Of a DNA stretch of 64,000 nucleotides, positions 31,581 through 39,878 are shown piece by piece. Positions within the stretch are counted from its first letter, which is position 1. Each line of letters starts with the position of its first letter. The position numbers and the translations under genes were made by a program. The DNA is from an uncultured Nocardiaceae bacterium. Lineage in GTDB: Bacteria; Actinomycetota; Actinomycetes; Mycobacteriales; Mycobacteriaceae. The notes beneath the pieces are model-generated. The model was not told where the DNA came from. It saw only the letters and a list, made by a program, of their open reading frames with translations, and ran no database searches. Location of the stretch: NCBI GenBank assembly GCA_936936565.1, contig CAKZIX010000120.1, forward strand, positions 34,596-98,595, in the 5' to 3' direction.

Positions 31581-33311
31581 TCAGCGGGCGGCGAGTTGGC
31601 GGGCGGCCAGGCGCTGGATCTTGCCGCTGCTGGTGCGCGGGATCGCGCGTGGCGCGACCAGGTGCACCGAGAGTGCGGTGACACCGAGTTCGGCGGTCGC
31701 CCGGTTGGTGATCTCGGCAACGAGATCGTCACTGGGCGAATCGGTTTCGACCAGCAGCAGGATGTGGTCGTCGGCGGCGACGGCGGCACAGCGGCCCTTG
31801 TAGGCGAACTCGCGCACCGCGGCCTCGACGTCGGTCGGGTAGAAGTTGGCGCCCCGCACCACGATCATTTCCTTGCAGCGGCCGGTGACGAACAGCTCGC
31901 CGCCGCGCAGGTAGCCGAGATCACCGGTGTGCAGCCACTCCCCCGTCGGTGCCCCGCCGAGGTAGCCGGCGGTCACCGACGGTCCCTGGATGAGAATCTC
32001 GCCGACCTCGCCATCGGCTATATCCCGCGTCTCGAATGCATCCGGGGCCGAGTGTGCTACCAGGGCGGAGATATCGTCCGAATCCCGCCGTGACGACACA
32101 CTCGGCGCGATGCGAACCCGCATCCCGGGAACGGGCACGCCGACCGAGGCAATTGCGCGGGAGTCGGGTGATCCGGGTTCCACGCGCACCGCGATCCGGG
32201 CTTCGGCGAGCTTGTCGCGGTCCACCCACTCGAACCGCGGTGCCCGCCCGAGCGGCGGAAACGTCACGGCCAGCGTGGCTTCCGCCATGCCGTAGACCGA
32301 CAACAGCGTCGACGGCGCGAAGCCGGCGGGCTCGAAATGGTTCAGAAACGCCTGCACCGACTCCGCGCGAATCTGCTCCGCGCCGTTGAACGCCACCCGC
32401 CAGTGCCGCAGATCCAGCTCCGCCGGATCCTCGACGGCGCCGACGAGCACGTCGTAGCCGAAGTTGGGCATGGCCGTGATGGAGCACCCGGATTCGGCGA
32501 ATTCCCGTAGCCAGCGTTCCGGGTTCTTGATGAACGTGGTGGGCGACCAGACATGCGCCGGGATGCCGACCATGATCGCCGACAGCGTGCCGAACAAACC
32601 CATGTCGTGGAACAGCGGCAACCAGAAGCCGCCACCGCCGTCGTTGGACGTCAGCTGGATCGCCTCGCGGATGGCCATCAGCCCCGCGCTCACGTTGCCG
32701 TGGGTCAGCCGCACGCCCTTGGGCGTGGACGTACTTCCGGAGGTGAACTGCACGATCGCCAGGTCGTCGGGCATGATCGTCGGCAATTTCGTTGTGTGCG
32801 TGTCCAGTTCGCCGGAGGCACCGTCGGGCTGGGCGCACAGCTCGTCCAGCGGCAGCATCCGGACACCCGGAATCTCCAGCCCCGCAAGCAGACTCGCGAA
32901 GCGGGGCGACACCAGCACGGTGCGCATCCCGGCCGCCTCTGCGATCGCCGCCAGCCGGCGCGGATAGGCGGCGGCCTGCGCGGCACCGGCCGGCAGCGGC
33001 AACGGCGCTGCCGCCGCGCCAGCGTAGAGCACACCGAACAACGCCGACAGAAAGTCGCCGTCGTTGGGGCACAGCACCCCGACCGGCTCGCCACGGCGCA
33101 CACCCTCATCGATGAGCGCCGCGGCAAGATCCTTTGCCCGACCGATCAATTCGGCATAGCTGCACGAGCCCGGATGGAAGTGCGCGCGCTGCTGCGGGAA
33201 GCGCGCCAGCACCTCCTCGAGCGCCGCGGTCAGCGTCGGCGCGATCGGCTCGACAGCCGCGCCGGATGTGTCTGCCGGACTCGGCACACCATTCGGTTCG
33301 CGCGCACTCAT
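31581..33311 (-). CDS. Fatty acyl-AMP ligase (FAAL)
   Basis: Protein of 576 aa. Adenylate-forming enzyme with the P-loop FTSGSTSTPKGVRLTHGN, FWLPLFHDMGLFGTL (FAAL signature, H-D-M-G), LSVYGMAEATLAVTFPPL, the GDLGYLRGGELFVTGR hinge and the C-terminal lysine in PRTSSGKIQR. FAALs activate fatty acids as acyl-adenylates and pass them to an ACP rather than CoA, which fits the free ACP in the operon. ATG 33311 overlaps the P450 stop (ATGA). The chain length used cannot be read from sequence. Confidence 0.93.
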   Translation of the reverse strand: MSAREPNGVPSPADTSGAAVEPIAPTLTAALEEVLARFPQQRAHFHPGSCSYAELIGRAKDLAAALIDEGVRRGEPVGVLCPNDGDFLSALFGVLYAGAAAAPLPLPAGAAQAAAYPRRLAAIAEAAGMRTVLVSPRFASLLAGLEIPGVRMLPLDELCAQPDGASGELDTHTTKLPTIMPDDLAIVQFTSGSTSTPKGVRLTHGNVSAGLMAIREAIQLTSNDGGGGFWLPLFHDMGLFGTLSAIMVGIPAHVWSPTTFIKNPERWLREFAESGCSITAMPNFGYDVLVGAVEDPAELDLRHWRVAFNGAEQIRAESVQAFLNHFEPAGFAPSTLLSVYGMAEATLAVTFPPLGRAPRFEWVDRDKLAEARIAVRVEPGSPDSRAIASVGVPVPGMRVRIAPSVSSRRDSDDISALVAHSAPDAFETRDIADGEVGEILIQGPSVTAGYLGGAPTGEWLHTGDLGYLRGGELFVTGRCKEMIVVRGANFYPTDVEAAVREFAYKGRCAAVAADDHILLLVETDSPSDDLVAEITNRATAELGVTALSVHLVAPRAIPRTSSGKIQRLAARQLAAR

Positions 33312-34489
33312 GACAACCGCACCGGAAGCGAGGCGGGACCGCGCATCGATACCTGGACCCGGTACTCCGGCTCCAGGTCGAGCACCTCGAAATGCGGTGT
33401 TCGGCGCAGCAGTTCGGCGAACAGCACCTCGCTCTGCAGGCGTGCCAGCGGCGCGCCGACGCAGAAGTGCGGGCCGTGGCTGAAGGCGAGGTGCTTGGCG
33501 GCACCCTTGCCCGGGGCGTAGCGCGTCACATCGAGCGAGTCCGGGTTCTCGAACGCCTGCGGATCCCGGTTGGCGGAGGCCACCAGCAGGATGAACCCGG
33601 TGCCGCGCGGGTAGTCCCGGCCGGCCAGCGAAACGTCTTGCATGGCAACGCGAGTGGGGAACGGCACCGGGGTGTCGAAGCGCAGGAATTCCTCCACCGC
33701 GGCGCCCGCCAGCGACGGATCCTCGCGCAGCAGCGCGTGCTGCGCCGGATTGCGGCCCAGCGCAAGGATTCCCGAGGCGATGAGGTTCATCGTGGTCTCG
33801 TGCCCGGCGATGAGCAGCAGCACGCCCATGTCGGAGAGTTCCTTCAGCGACAGGTCGGTGCCGGTGATCAGCTTGCTCAGCAGGTCGGTGCCCGGCTCGG
33901 CGCGACGGCGCTCGATGAGGTCGGCGAAGTATTCGGCGAACGCACCGACAGCCTCGGCGCGAGCCTGCTTCTCGGCGTCGGACAGCATGGCATCCGGGTC
34001 CAGGCCGCGGCTGATCTTGCTCGCCCACACGCCGAACCGGTCCTGGTCGGTCTGCGGGATACCCAGCATGTTGCAGATCGTGGTCAGCGGCAGCCGGTAG
34101 GCGATGTCGACGACGTCGATCTCGCCGGCGGCGTTGTCCAGCAACGTGTTTGCCGTGACGACCACCTCCTCGCGCAGTTTCGCGATGGCGCGCGGGGTGA
34201 ACGCGGGCGAGACCATGGCACGCAGCCGGGTGTGGTCCGGCGGGTCCATCAGCAGGAACGAACCGGGCAGCGTGTGCGGGTCGACTCCGGGGCGGAACGG
34301 GTTGATGCCGCTGAAGTAACCGTGCCCGTAGGCGGGATCACCGAAGATGGCGTCGCAGTCGGCGTAGTGGGTGACGATGTTGATGCCGGGACGCACCTCG
34401 TGCACTCGGCCGGCGCCGCGCAGCGCGCGGTACACCGGCGCCGGATCGGCGCGGTTCTCGACGGCGAACGGATCCAGGGTCGCGGTCAT
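33308..34489 (-). CDS. Cytochrome P450 (lipid cluster, 1)
   Basis: Protein of 393 aa, bacterial CYP size. I-helix oxygen-binding motif LLLIAGHETTMNL, K-helix ExxR region in EEFLRF, and heme-thiolate loop AFSHGPHFCVGAPLA with the cysteine ligand. An HTLPGSFLLMDPPDHTRLR segment is the conserved C-helix. It hydroxylates or otherwise oxidises an organic substrate using ferredoxin-supplied electrons; no ferredoxin gene is present in the cluster. ATGA overlaps on both sides. Confidence 0.95.
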   Translation of the reverse strand: MTATLDPFAVENRADPAPVYRALRGAGRVHEVRPGINIVTHYADCDAIFGDPAYGHGYFSGINPFRPGVDPHTLPGSFLLMDPPDHTRLRAMVSPAFTPRAIAKLREEVVVTANTLLDNAAGEIDVVDIAYRLPLTTICNMLGIPQTDQDRFGVWASKISRGLDPDAMLSDAEKQARAEAVGAFAEYFADLIERRRAEPGTDLLSKLITGTDLSLKELSDMGVLLLIAGHETTMNLIASGILALGRNPAQHALLREDPSLAGAAVEEFLRFDTPVPFPTRVAMQDVSLAGRDYPRGTGFILLVASANRDPQAFENPDSLDVTRYAPGKGAAKHLAFSHGPHFCVGAPLARLQSEVLFAELLRRTPHFEVLDLEPEYRVQVSMRGPASLPVRLS

Positions 34490-35730
34490 GACATGGCCTT
34501 GAAGCGGGTGGGCAGCGCGGCCAGGCCGCGCACGATCAGGTTCTGTTTGTACGGCGGGCGGTCGGTCAGCACTTCCATCACGTCGACCCGCTGGACCAGC
34601 TCCGCCAGCAGCAGCTCCATTTCGAGCAGCGCCAGTGGGGCGCCCAGGCAGTAGTGGATTCCGAGGCTGAACGCGAGGTGCTTGGTGGCCGGGTTCTTGC
34701 GGTCGTGGTAGCGGGTGACGTCGAGCGTCTCGGCGGTTTCGCCGAACACGCGCTCGTCGCGGTTGCCCGAGTTGATCAGCACGACGACCCCGTCGCCTTC
34801 GGCGAATTCTTCACCGCCGAGGGTCATCGGGATCTTCGCCGAGCGGGTGGTCATCTGCACCGGCGGCTCCCAGCGCAGCAGCTCCTCCACCGCGCTCGGG
34901 ATGTACTCCGGGTGGCGCTTGAGCAGCTCGTACTGCTCGGGATGGCGCATCAGCGCGAGCAGGCCGCTGCCCACCAGGTTGACCGTGGTCTCGTGGCCGG
35001 CGACCACGGTGGTGATGCAGGTGGCCAGCAGCTCGGTCTCGGTGAGCACGTCGCCCTGGTCTTCTACGGCCGCCAGCGCGCTGAGCAGGTCGTCGCGCGG
35101 ATCGACCTTGCGGGCGTCGATCAGCTCCCGGAAGAACGCCATGAACTCTCGCGACGCCCGCGAGCGCGCCTCGTGCGCCTCCGGCGTCATCAACGGATCG
35201 GGGTCGAAGCCGCGGGCCAGATCCTGGCTCCAGCGCTGCACGTCCGCGTGCGCGGCGGCCGGCACGCCGACCAGCTCGCACACGATGGTCAGCGGCAGCG
35301 GGTAGCCGATCACCTCGAGCAGATCGAATTCGCCTGCGTCCAAAGCTTTGTCGACGAGTTCGGTGACCAGCTGCGCGATCCGCGGGCGCAGCTGCGCCAC
35401 CAGGCGCGGGGTGAACGCCTTGGACACCAGGTTGCGCAGCCGGGTGTGGTCCGGCGGATCCATCCACAGGAACGAGGTGGGCATCTCGTGGGCGGCGTCC
35501 TCGGCCGAGATGCTGGGGTGCATCTGCGCGGCCTCGTCGGCGTGGCTCCAGTTGTTGCTCTGCAGAATTGCCGCACACTCGGCGTACCGCGTCACCAGGC
35601 GCAGGCCGAGCGGAGTGGTATGAATCGCCGCCTGTTCGCGCAATTCCCGAATCGGGGTGTACGGGTCGTGCCGCCCGTCGGCGGGCAGGAAAAGCCGGGC
35701 CAGTGGACTGGGTGCCGTCTCGGAATTCAT
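34486..35730 (-). CDS. Cytochrome P450 (lipid cluster, 2)
   Basis: Protein of 414 aa, first gene of the minus-strand operon. I-helix TTVVAGHETTVNL, C-helix FLWMDPPDHTRLRNL, heme loop AFSLGIHYCLGAPLA. ATG 35730 has no ribosome site and is embedded in the palindrome AATTCATGAATT, which may be part of the divergent control region. Sequence is closer to the third P450 of this cluster (37234-38457) than to the first, suggesting duplication. Confidence 0.95.
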   Translation of the reverse strand: MNSETAPSPLARLFLPADGRHDPYTPIRELREQAAIHTTPLGLRLVTRYAECAAILQSNNWSHADEAAQMHPSISAEDAAHEMPTSFLWMDPPDHTRLRNLVSKAFTPRLVAQLRPRIAQLVTELVDKALDAGEFDLLEVIGYPLPLTIVCELVGVPAAAHADVQRWSQDLARGFDPDPLMTPEAHEARSRASREFMAFFRELIDARKVDPRDDLLSALAAVEDQGDVLTETELLATCITTVVAGHETTVNLVGSGLLALMRHPEQYELLKRHPEYIPSAVEELLRWEPPVQMTTRSAKIPMTLGGEEFAEGDGVVVLINSGNRDERVFGETAETLDVTRYHDRKNPATKHLAFSLGIHYCLGAPLALLEMELLLAELVQRVDVMEVLTDRPPYKQNLIVRGLAALPTRFKAMS

Positions 35731-35783
35731 GAATTGGACAACAACAGCGGACTGTGGCGAATTCGTGAATGACCAGTGAATGA
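35723..35783. promoter_or_regulatory. Repeat-rich divergent control region of the lipid cluster
   Basis: GAATTCATGAATT (35723-35735) recurs as GAATTCGTGAATG (35759-35771), and GTGAATGA occurs twice with an 11-bp period (35765-35772, 35776-35783). These lie between the divergent P450 and flavoprotein genes and are AT-rich, so they are candidate binding sites for a regulator encoded elsewhere. Confidence 0.4.
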
Positions 35784-35833
35784 AAGTGCGCCGCGATGGG
35801 GCGATAGGAGCTACCGATATTCGACGCCTGTCG

Positions 35834-37237
35834 ATGCGCGGTGCGCCGACGATCAGCCAGGTGGAAGCCAGCGCGCCTGAGAAAGCCCAGCACACCTCGC
35901 ACGCCATCGTCATCGGGACCGGCGTGGCCGGCCTGCTCGCGGCGGGTGCCCTCACCCGACACTTCGACCGCATCACCCTGCTCGAACGCGACACCCTCAA
36001 CGGGGCCGAGATCCGCCGCGGCATCCCCCAGGCCCGGCATCTGCACGGCCTGATGGAGGGCGGGCGCGCCATCATGGAGCAGCTCTACCCCGGCCTCACC
36101 GACGAGATGGTCGCGGCCGGCGCGCCCACCACGCACGTGCTCAGCGGCTCACGCTGGTACCTGTCGGGGCTGCGCGCCAAGCCGACCGAAACCGGCCTGA
36201 CGACGCTGCTGGCCAGCCGCGCACTGCTCGAGTACGGCCTGCGCACGCGGGCTGCGGCGCTGCCCGGCGTGCAGATCGTCGAACAGACTGTCGTCAACGG
36301 TCTCGTCGTCACCGACGGGCGGGTGACGGGCGTGCAGACGGCCACCGGCACCGTGGCCGCCGACCTGGTCGTGGACGCCACCGGGCGCGCCTCACGTACC
36401 CCGGATTGGTTGCGCGCCAACGGGTTCGAAGCACCCGACGAAGACAGCATCGAGGTCGACCTCGGATACGCCTCGCGCACCTACGTGCACCAGCCCGAAC
36501 ACCTCGACGGACAGCTCGGCGTGGTGGTGTCCACCATGGCCGGGCGCCGCGGCGGCGGCGCGATCGTGCTGGAGGGTGGGCGCTGGCACGTCACCCTCGG
36601 CGGCATGCTGGGCGACCACCCGCCCACCGACCACGAGGGATTCACCGCGTTCGCCGCGACGCTGCCCGTCGGCGACATCCACCGCATCATCACCGACGCC
36701 GAGCCGATCGACGACCCGGTGCCGCACCGGTTCCGCGGTTCGCTGCGCCGCCGCTACGAGAACGTCGCCGGTCCCGAGGGCCTGGTCGTGCTGGGTGACG
36801 CGCTGTGCAGCTTCAACCCGCTCTACGCCCAAGGCATGACGGTCGCCGGGCAGCAGGCGCTGGCCCTGGATGCCTGCCTGCACGCCGGCCGCGACGATCT
36901 GCCCGCCCGCTTCTACGCCGCCGCGGCGCGCTACGTCGACGTCGCGTGGCGGATGTCGACCGGCTCGGACCTCAACCACCCTGGCGTCGAAGGCGAGCGG
37001 CCGCTGCGCCAGCGGGTGCTGTCGGCCTATGTGTTGCGCGCCCATCGCGCCGCCCACGTGGACGCGAAAGTCGCACGCACGTTCATGCGGGTCGCGAATT
37101 TGGTGGACGGACCGGAAAATCTGCTGAAACCGGAAATGATCGCGCGCATTCTGTGGCATTCCTCCCGAGTTGCGCCGCTGCCGGCGAATTCGACCGAAGA
37201 AACACGTAACTCGATGGTAACCGGAGTGAAATCGTGA
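35834..37237 (+). CDS. FAD-dependent epoxidase/monooxygenase, MonCI/LasC-like
   Basis: 467 aa from the ATG at 35834. FAD-binding GxGxxG in AIVIGTGVAGLLAAGAL, then RRGIPQARHLHGLMEGGRAI (typical of polyether epoxidases), VVDATGRASRTPDWL and the second FAD motif VVLGDALCSFNPLYAQGMTVA. Relatives epoxidise polyene chains in polyether biosynthesis. Start is uncertain: ATG 35780 and 35834 lack good ribosome sites, while AGGAG at 35806-35810 sits 8 bases before an in-frame ATT (35819). It begins the plus-strand operon and its stop overlaps the next P450 (GTGA). Confidence 0.85.
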   Translation: MRGAPTISQVEASAPEKAQHTSHAIVIGTGVAGLLAAGALTRHFDRITLLERDTLNGAEIRRGIPQARHLHGLMEGGRAIMEQLYPGLTDEMVAAGAPTTHVLSGSRWYLSGLRAKPTETGLTTLLASRALLEYGLRTRAAALPGVQIVEQTVVNGLVVTDGRVTGVQTATGTVAADLVVDATGRASRTPDWLRANGFEAPDEDSIEVDLGYASRTYVHQPEHLDGQLGVVVSTMAGRRGGGAIVLEGGRWHVTLGGMLGDHPPTDHEGFTAFAATLPVGDIHRIITDAEPIDDPVPHRFRGSLRRRYENVAGPEGLVVLGDALCSFNPLYAQGMTVAGQQALALDACLHAGRDDLPARFYAAAARYVDVAWRMSTGSDLNHPGVEGERPLRQRVLSAYVLRAHRAAHVDAKVARTFMRVANLVDGPENLLKPEMIARILWHSSRVAPLPANSTEETRNSMVTGVKS

Positions 37238-38457
37238 ATACCGAATCCGGTGTTTTGACGCCGGTGCAGCAGGCCGTCATCGACGCCGTCTCGCCGTTGC
37301 AGCGGCACAACCCGTACGACGCGTATGCAGTGCTGCGCGCCAACGGCCCGTTCATCCCCGGCCCGCACGACACCCACTTCGTGCCCTGCTACGAGCAGGC
37401 CGCAGCGATCCTGAGCGACCCGCGCTGGAGCCACGCCGAGGAACCGGAGCTGCTGCACCCCGACAGCGACGTCGAGCTGCCCGGCTCGTTCCTGTGGATG
37501 GAACCGCCGGACCACACCCGCCTGCGCGGGCTGGTGAGCAAGGCGTTCACCGCCCGGCGCATCGAGGGTATGCGTTCGCGCACAGTGCAATTGGTCTCCG
37601 ACAGCCTCGACAAGATGCTCGCCGCCGGCGACTCCGACGTCGTCGAGGAACTGGCCTACCCGATTCCACTCACGCTGATCTGCGAGTTGCTCGGTGTACC
37701 CGCCGACGCGCACGATCACGTGCGCCAGATCTCGCACGGCATCGCGCGCGGCCTGGACCCGGACCTGTTGCTCTCGCCCGACGAGCTCGCCGAGCGCACC
37801 CGCTGCGTCAACGCCTTCCTCGAGTTCTTCGGCGAGCTCACCGCGCAGCGCCGCAAGGACCCGCGCGACGACCTGATCACCGCGCTGGTCAGGGCCGACG
37901 ACGACGGTGCCCGGCTCACTCCCAACGAGCTGCTCGGCACGCTGCTGATCCTCGTCGTCGCCGGCCACGAGACCACCGTCAACCTGATCGCCAACGGCGT
38001 ACTCGCGCTGCTGCGCAACCCCGCCGAGTTCGACCGGTTGCGCGCCGAACCCGCGCTTGCCGACGTGGTGCCCGACGAGATGTTGCGCTACGACGCGCCC
38101 GTGCACCTCACCACCCGCACCGCGCACGCCGAAATCGAGATCGCCGGAAGGACTTTCGCGCCGGGCGAGGCCGTCATCGTGCTGCTCGGCTCGGCCAACC
38201 GCGATCCGGCGGCCTTCCCCGACGCCGACCGGCTCGACATCGGCCGCTACGCGCGCGGCGCCAACAAGCACCTCTCGCTGGGCCTGGGCCTGCACTACTG
38301 CCTGGGCGCGCCGCTGGCCCGGCTCGAGATGGCCGAGGTGATGCGCGCGTTCGCCACCCGCGTCACCGGCATGACCCTGCTCGAGGAACCGCCGTACCGC
38401 CCCAACCAGGTGGTGCGCGGCATGAGCGAACTCCGCGTCCGATTGGAAGGCAAATGA
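37234..38457 (+). CDS. Cytochrome P450 (lipid cluster, 3)
   Basis: Protein of 407 aa, GTG start overlapping the flavoprotein stop. I-helix LVVAGHETTVNLIANG, C-helix FLWMEPPDHTRLRGLVSKAF, heme loop LGLGLHYCLGAPLARLEMAE. Similar to the P450 at 34486-35730 over most of its length, including FDPDP/LDPDL-type sequences before the F-G region. Confidence 0.95.
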   Translation: MNTESGVLTPVQQAVIDAVSPLQRHNPYDAYAVLRANGPFIPGPHDTHFVPCYEQAAAILSDPRWSHAEEPELLHPDSDVELPGSFLWMEPPDHTRLRGLVSKAFTARRIEGMRSRTVQLVSDSLDKMLAAGDSDVVEELAYPIPLTLICELLGVPADAHDHVRQISHGIARGLDPDLLLSPDELAERTRCVNAFLEFFGELTAQRRKDPRDDLITALVRADDDGARLTPNELLGTLLILVVAGHETTVNLIANGVLALLRNPAEFDRLRAEPALADVVPDEMLRYDAPVHLTTRTAHAEIEIAGRTFAPGEAVIVLLGSANRDPAAFPDADRLDIGRYARGANKHLSLGLGLHYCLGAPLARLEMAEVMRAFATRVTGMTLLEEPPYRPNQVVRGMSELRVRLEGK

Positions 38458-39668
38458 GCATCACCGCCGAGCTGTTCACCCCCGCCCACCACGCCGACCC
38501 GTACCCGCTCTACCGCAAGCTGCGTGACGAAGGTCCGCTGCTGGACTACCGATTGGGCGATGTCCCGCTGACCCTGGTGACCCGCTACGCCGAGTGCGCC
38601 GAGGTGCTCACCGGAAACGACTGGGGCCACGGCTATTCCGCGGGCATCAGCCCGTTCCGGGACGGCGCGGCGGCGATCCCCGGTTCGTTCGTCCGGATGG
38701 ACCCGCCCGAGCACGGCAAGTACCGCGCACTCGTCAGCAAGGCGTTCACCCCGCGCGCCGTCGCCGACCTGGTGCCGGTGGCCACGGGCGTCGTCTCCGA
38801 TCTGGTCGACAAGGCCGTGGCCGCCGGCCGCTTGGACGTGCTCAACGACTTGGCGGTGCCGCTGGCCGTCGCGATCATTCCGGGCCGGCTGCTCGGCGGT
38901 GACGTTGCCGACGGACCGCTGTTCCGGGCCTGGCAGCTCGCGATCGCGCACGGCAGCGACCCCGACGCGCTGCTGTCGCCGGACGTGATCGCCGCACGCG
39001 GCACCGCGGCCATGGAGTGCCTCGGTCACTTCGCAAAACTCATTGCCGCCAAGCGAGTTTCGCCGACGCCGGATCTGCTCAGCGACCTGGTTGCGGTGCG
39101 CGACCGCGACGGCGTCATCGAAGAGCCCGAGCTGTACGGGCTGTCGCTGCTGCTGCTGGTCGCCGGGATGGAGACCTCGATCAACCTGATCGGCAACGGC
39201 ATGCTGGCGTTGCTGCGCAATCCGGCCCAGCTGGCGCTGCTGCGCGAGCAGCCGGAGCTGATCGCGCCCGCGCTCGACGAGATGTTGCGCTACGACGCGC
39301 CCACCCAATTCACGATCCGGGTTGCGTTGCAGGACACCGTGGTCGGCGATCGCGAGTTCAAGCGCGGGTCCGGCGTGATCGTCATGACCGCGTCGGCCAG
39401 CCGCGACGAACGCGTGTACGACAACACCGACGCCTTCGACGTCACCCGGTACGCCGGGCGCAATCCGGCCCGCAAGCACCTCGGGTTCAGCCTCGGATTG
39501 CACTACTGCGTCGGCGCCCCCGTCGCGCGCATCGAGGCCGAGGCGGCGTTCCGGACCCTGCTCGAGCGGACCTCGGACATCACCCTCGACGTTCCCGACG
39601 TGGAGTACCGGCCCAGCCTGATCCATCGCGGCATCCGAGAGCTGCCGGTGCGCCTGCACCCGGCCTGA
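38454..39668 (+). CDS. Cytochrome P450 (lipid cluster, 4)
   Basis: Protein of 404 aa. Heme loop GFSLGLHYCVGAPVARIEAE and C-helix FVRMDPPEHGKYRALVSKAF are normal. The I-helix reads LLVAGMETSINLIGNG: the His of AGHETT is Met and the second Thr is Ser, still within the known A-G-x-E-T-S/T range but different from its three neighbours. Last gene of the plus-strand operon, start ATGA-coupled. A GAATG-N4-CATTC repeat cluster follows the stop. Confidence 0.95.
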   Translation: MSITAELFTPAHHADPYPLYRKLRDEGPLLDYRLGDVPLTLVTRYAECAEVLTGNDWGHGYSAGISPFRDGAAAIPGSFVRMDPPEHGKYRALVSKAFTPRAVADLVPVATGVVSDLVDKAVAAGRLDVLNDLAVPLAVAIIPGRLLGGDVADGPLFRAWQLAIAHGSDPDALLSPDVIAARGTAAMECLGHFAKLIAAKRVSPTPDLLSDLVAVRDRDGVIEEPELYGLSLLLLVAGMETSINLIGNGMLALLRNPAQLALLREQPELIAPALDEMLRYDAPTQFTIRVALQDTVVGDREFKRGSGVIVMTASASRDERVYDNTDAFDVTRYAGRNPARKHLGFSLGLHYCVGAPVARIEAEAAFRTLLERTSDITLDVPDVEYRPSLIHRGIRELPVRLHPA

Positions 39669-39692
39669 CCGATCGGGCCCCCATCGGTCCGC

Positions 39693-39784
39693 ATGAATGG
39701 CACCATCCGTCCCGCTGAGCGAACGAATGGTGCCATTCATCCGGAGCACGCGGCGCGGGCACAGGGATGAATGGGGACATTCGT
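39693..39784. repeat. Three GAATG-N4-CATTC palindromes, two forming a larger hairpin
   Basis: GAATG-GCAC-CATCC (39695-39708), GAATG-GTGC-CATTC (39725-39738) and GAATG-GGGA-CATTC (39769-39782). The first two also form a perfect 14-bp inverted repeat ATGAATGGCACCAT / ATGGTGCCATTCAT (39693-39706 with 39727-39740). It lies after the last P450 and before prfC, so it may act as a terminator or be a dispersed repeat. Confidence 0.6.
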
Positions 39785-39838
39785 TCGATGCCGGTTCATT
39801 CCGCTGTACCGGGCGCTCGGGGCCAGGCGGAGTGCCGG

Positions 39839-39844
39839 TAGAAT
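39839..39844 (+). promoter_or_regulatory. -10 element of prfC
   Basis: TAGAAT about 35 bases before the GTG start of prfC, near-consensus for the principal sigma factor. No convincing -35 hexamer. Confidence 0.45.
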
Positions 39845-39878
39845 CGACGGGTTGTCCGCACCGAAAGGATGCTCCGCC

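Noticed and set aside
28351..39668. Lipid cluster as a PKS or NRPS pathway
   Set aside because: No ketosynthase, acyltransferase, condensation or adenylation-NRPS modules are present; the only carrier is a free ACP.
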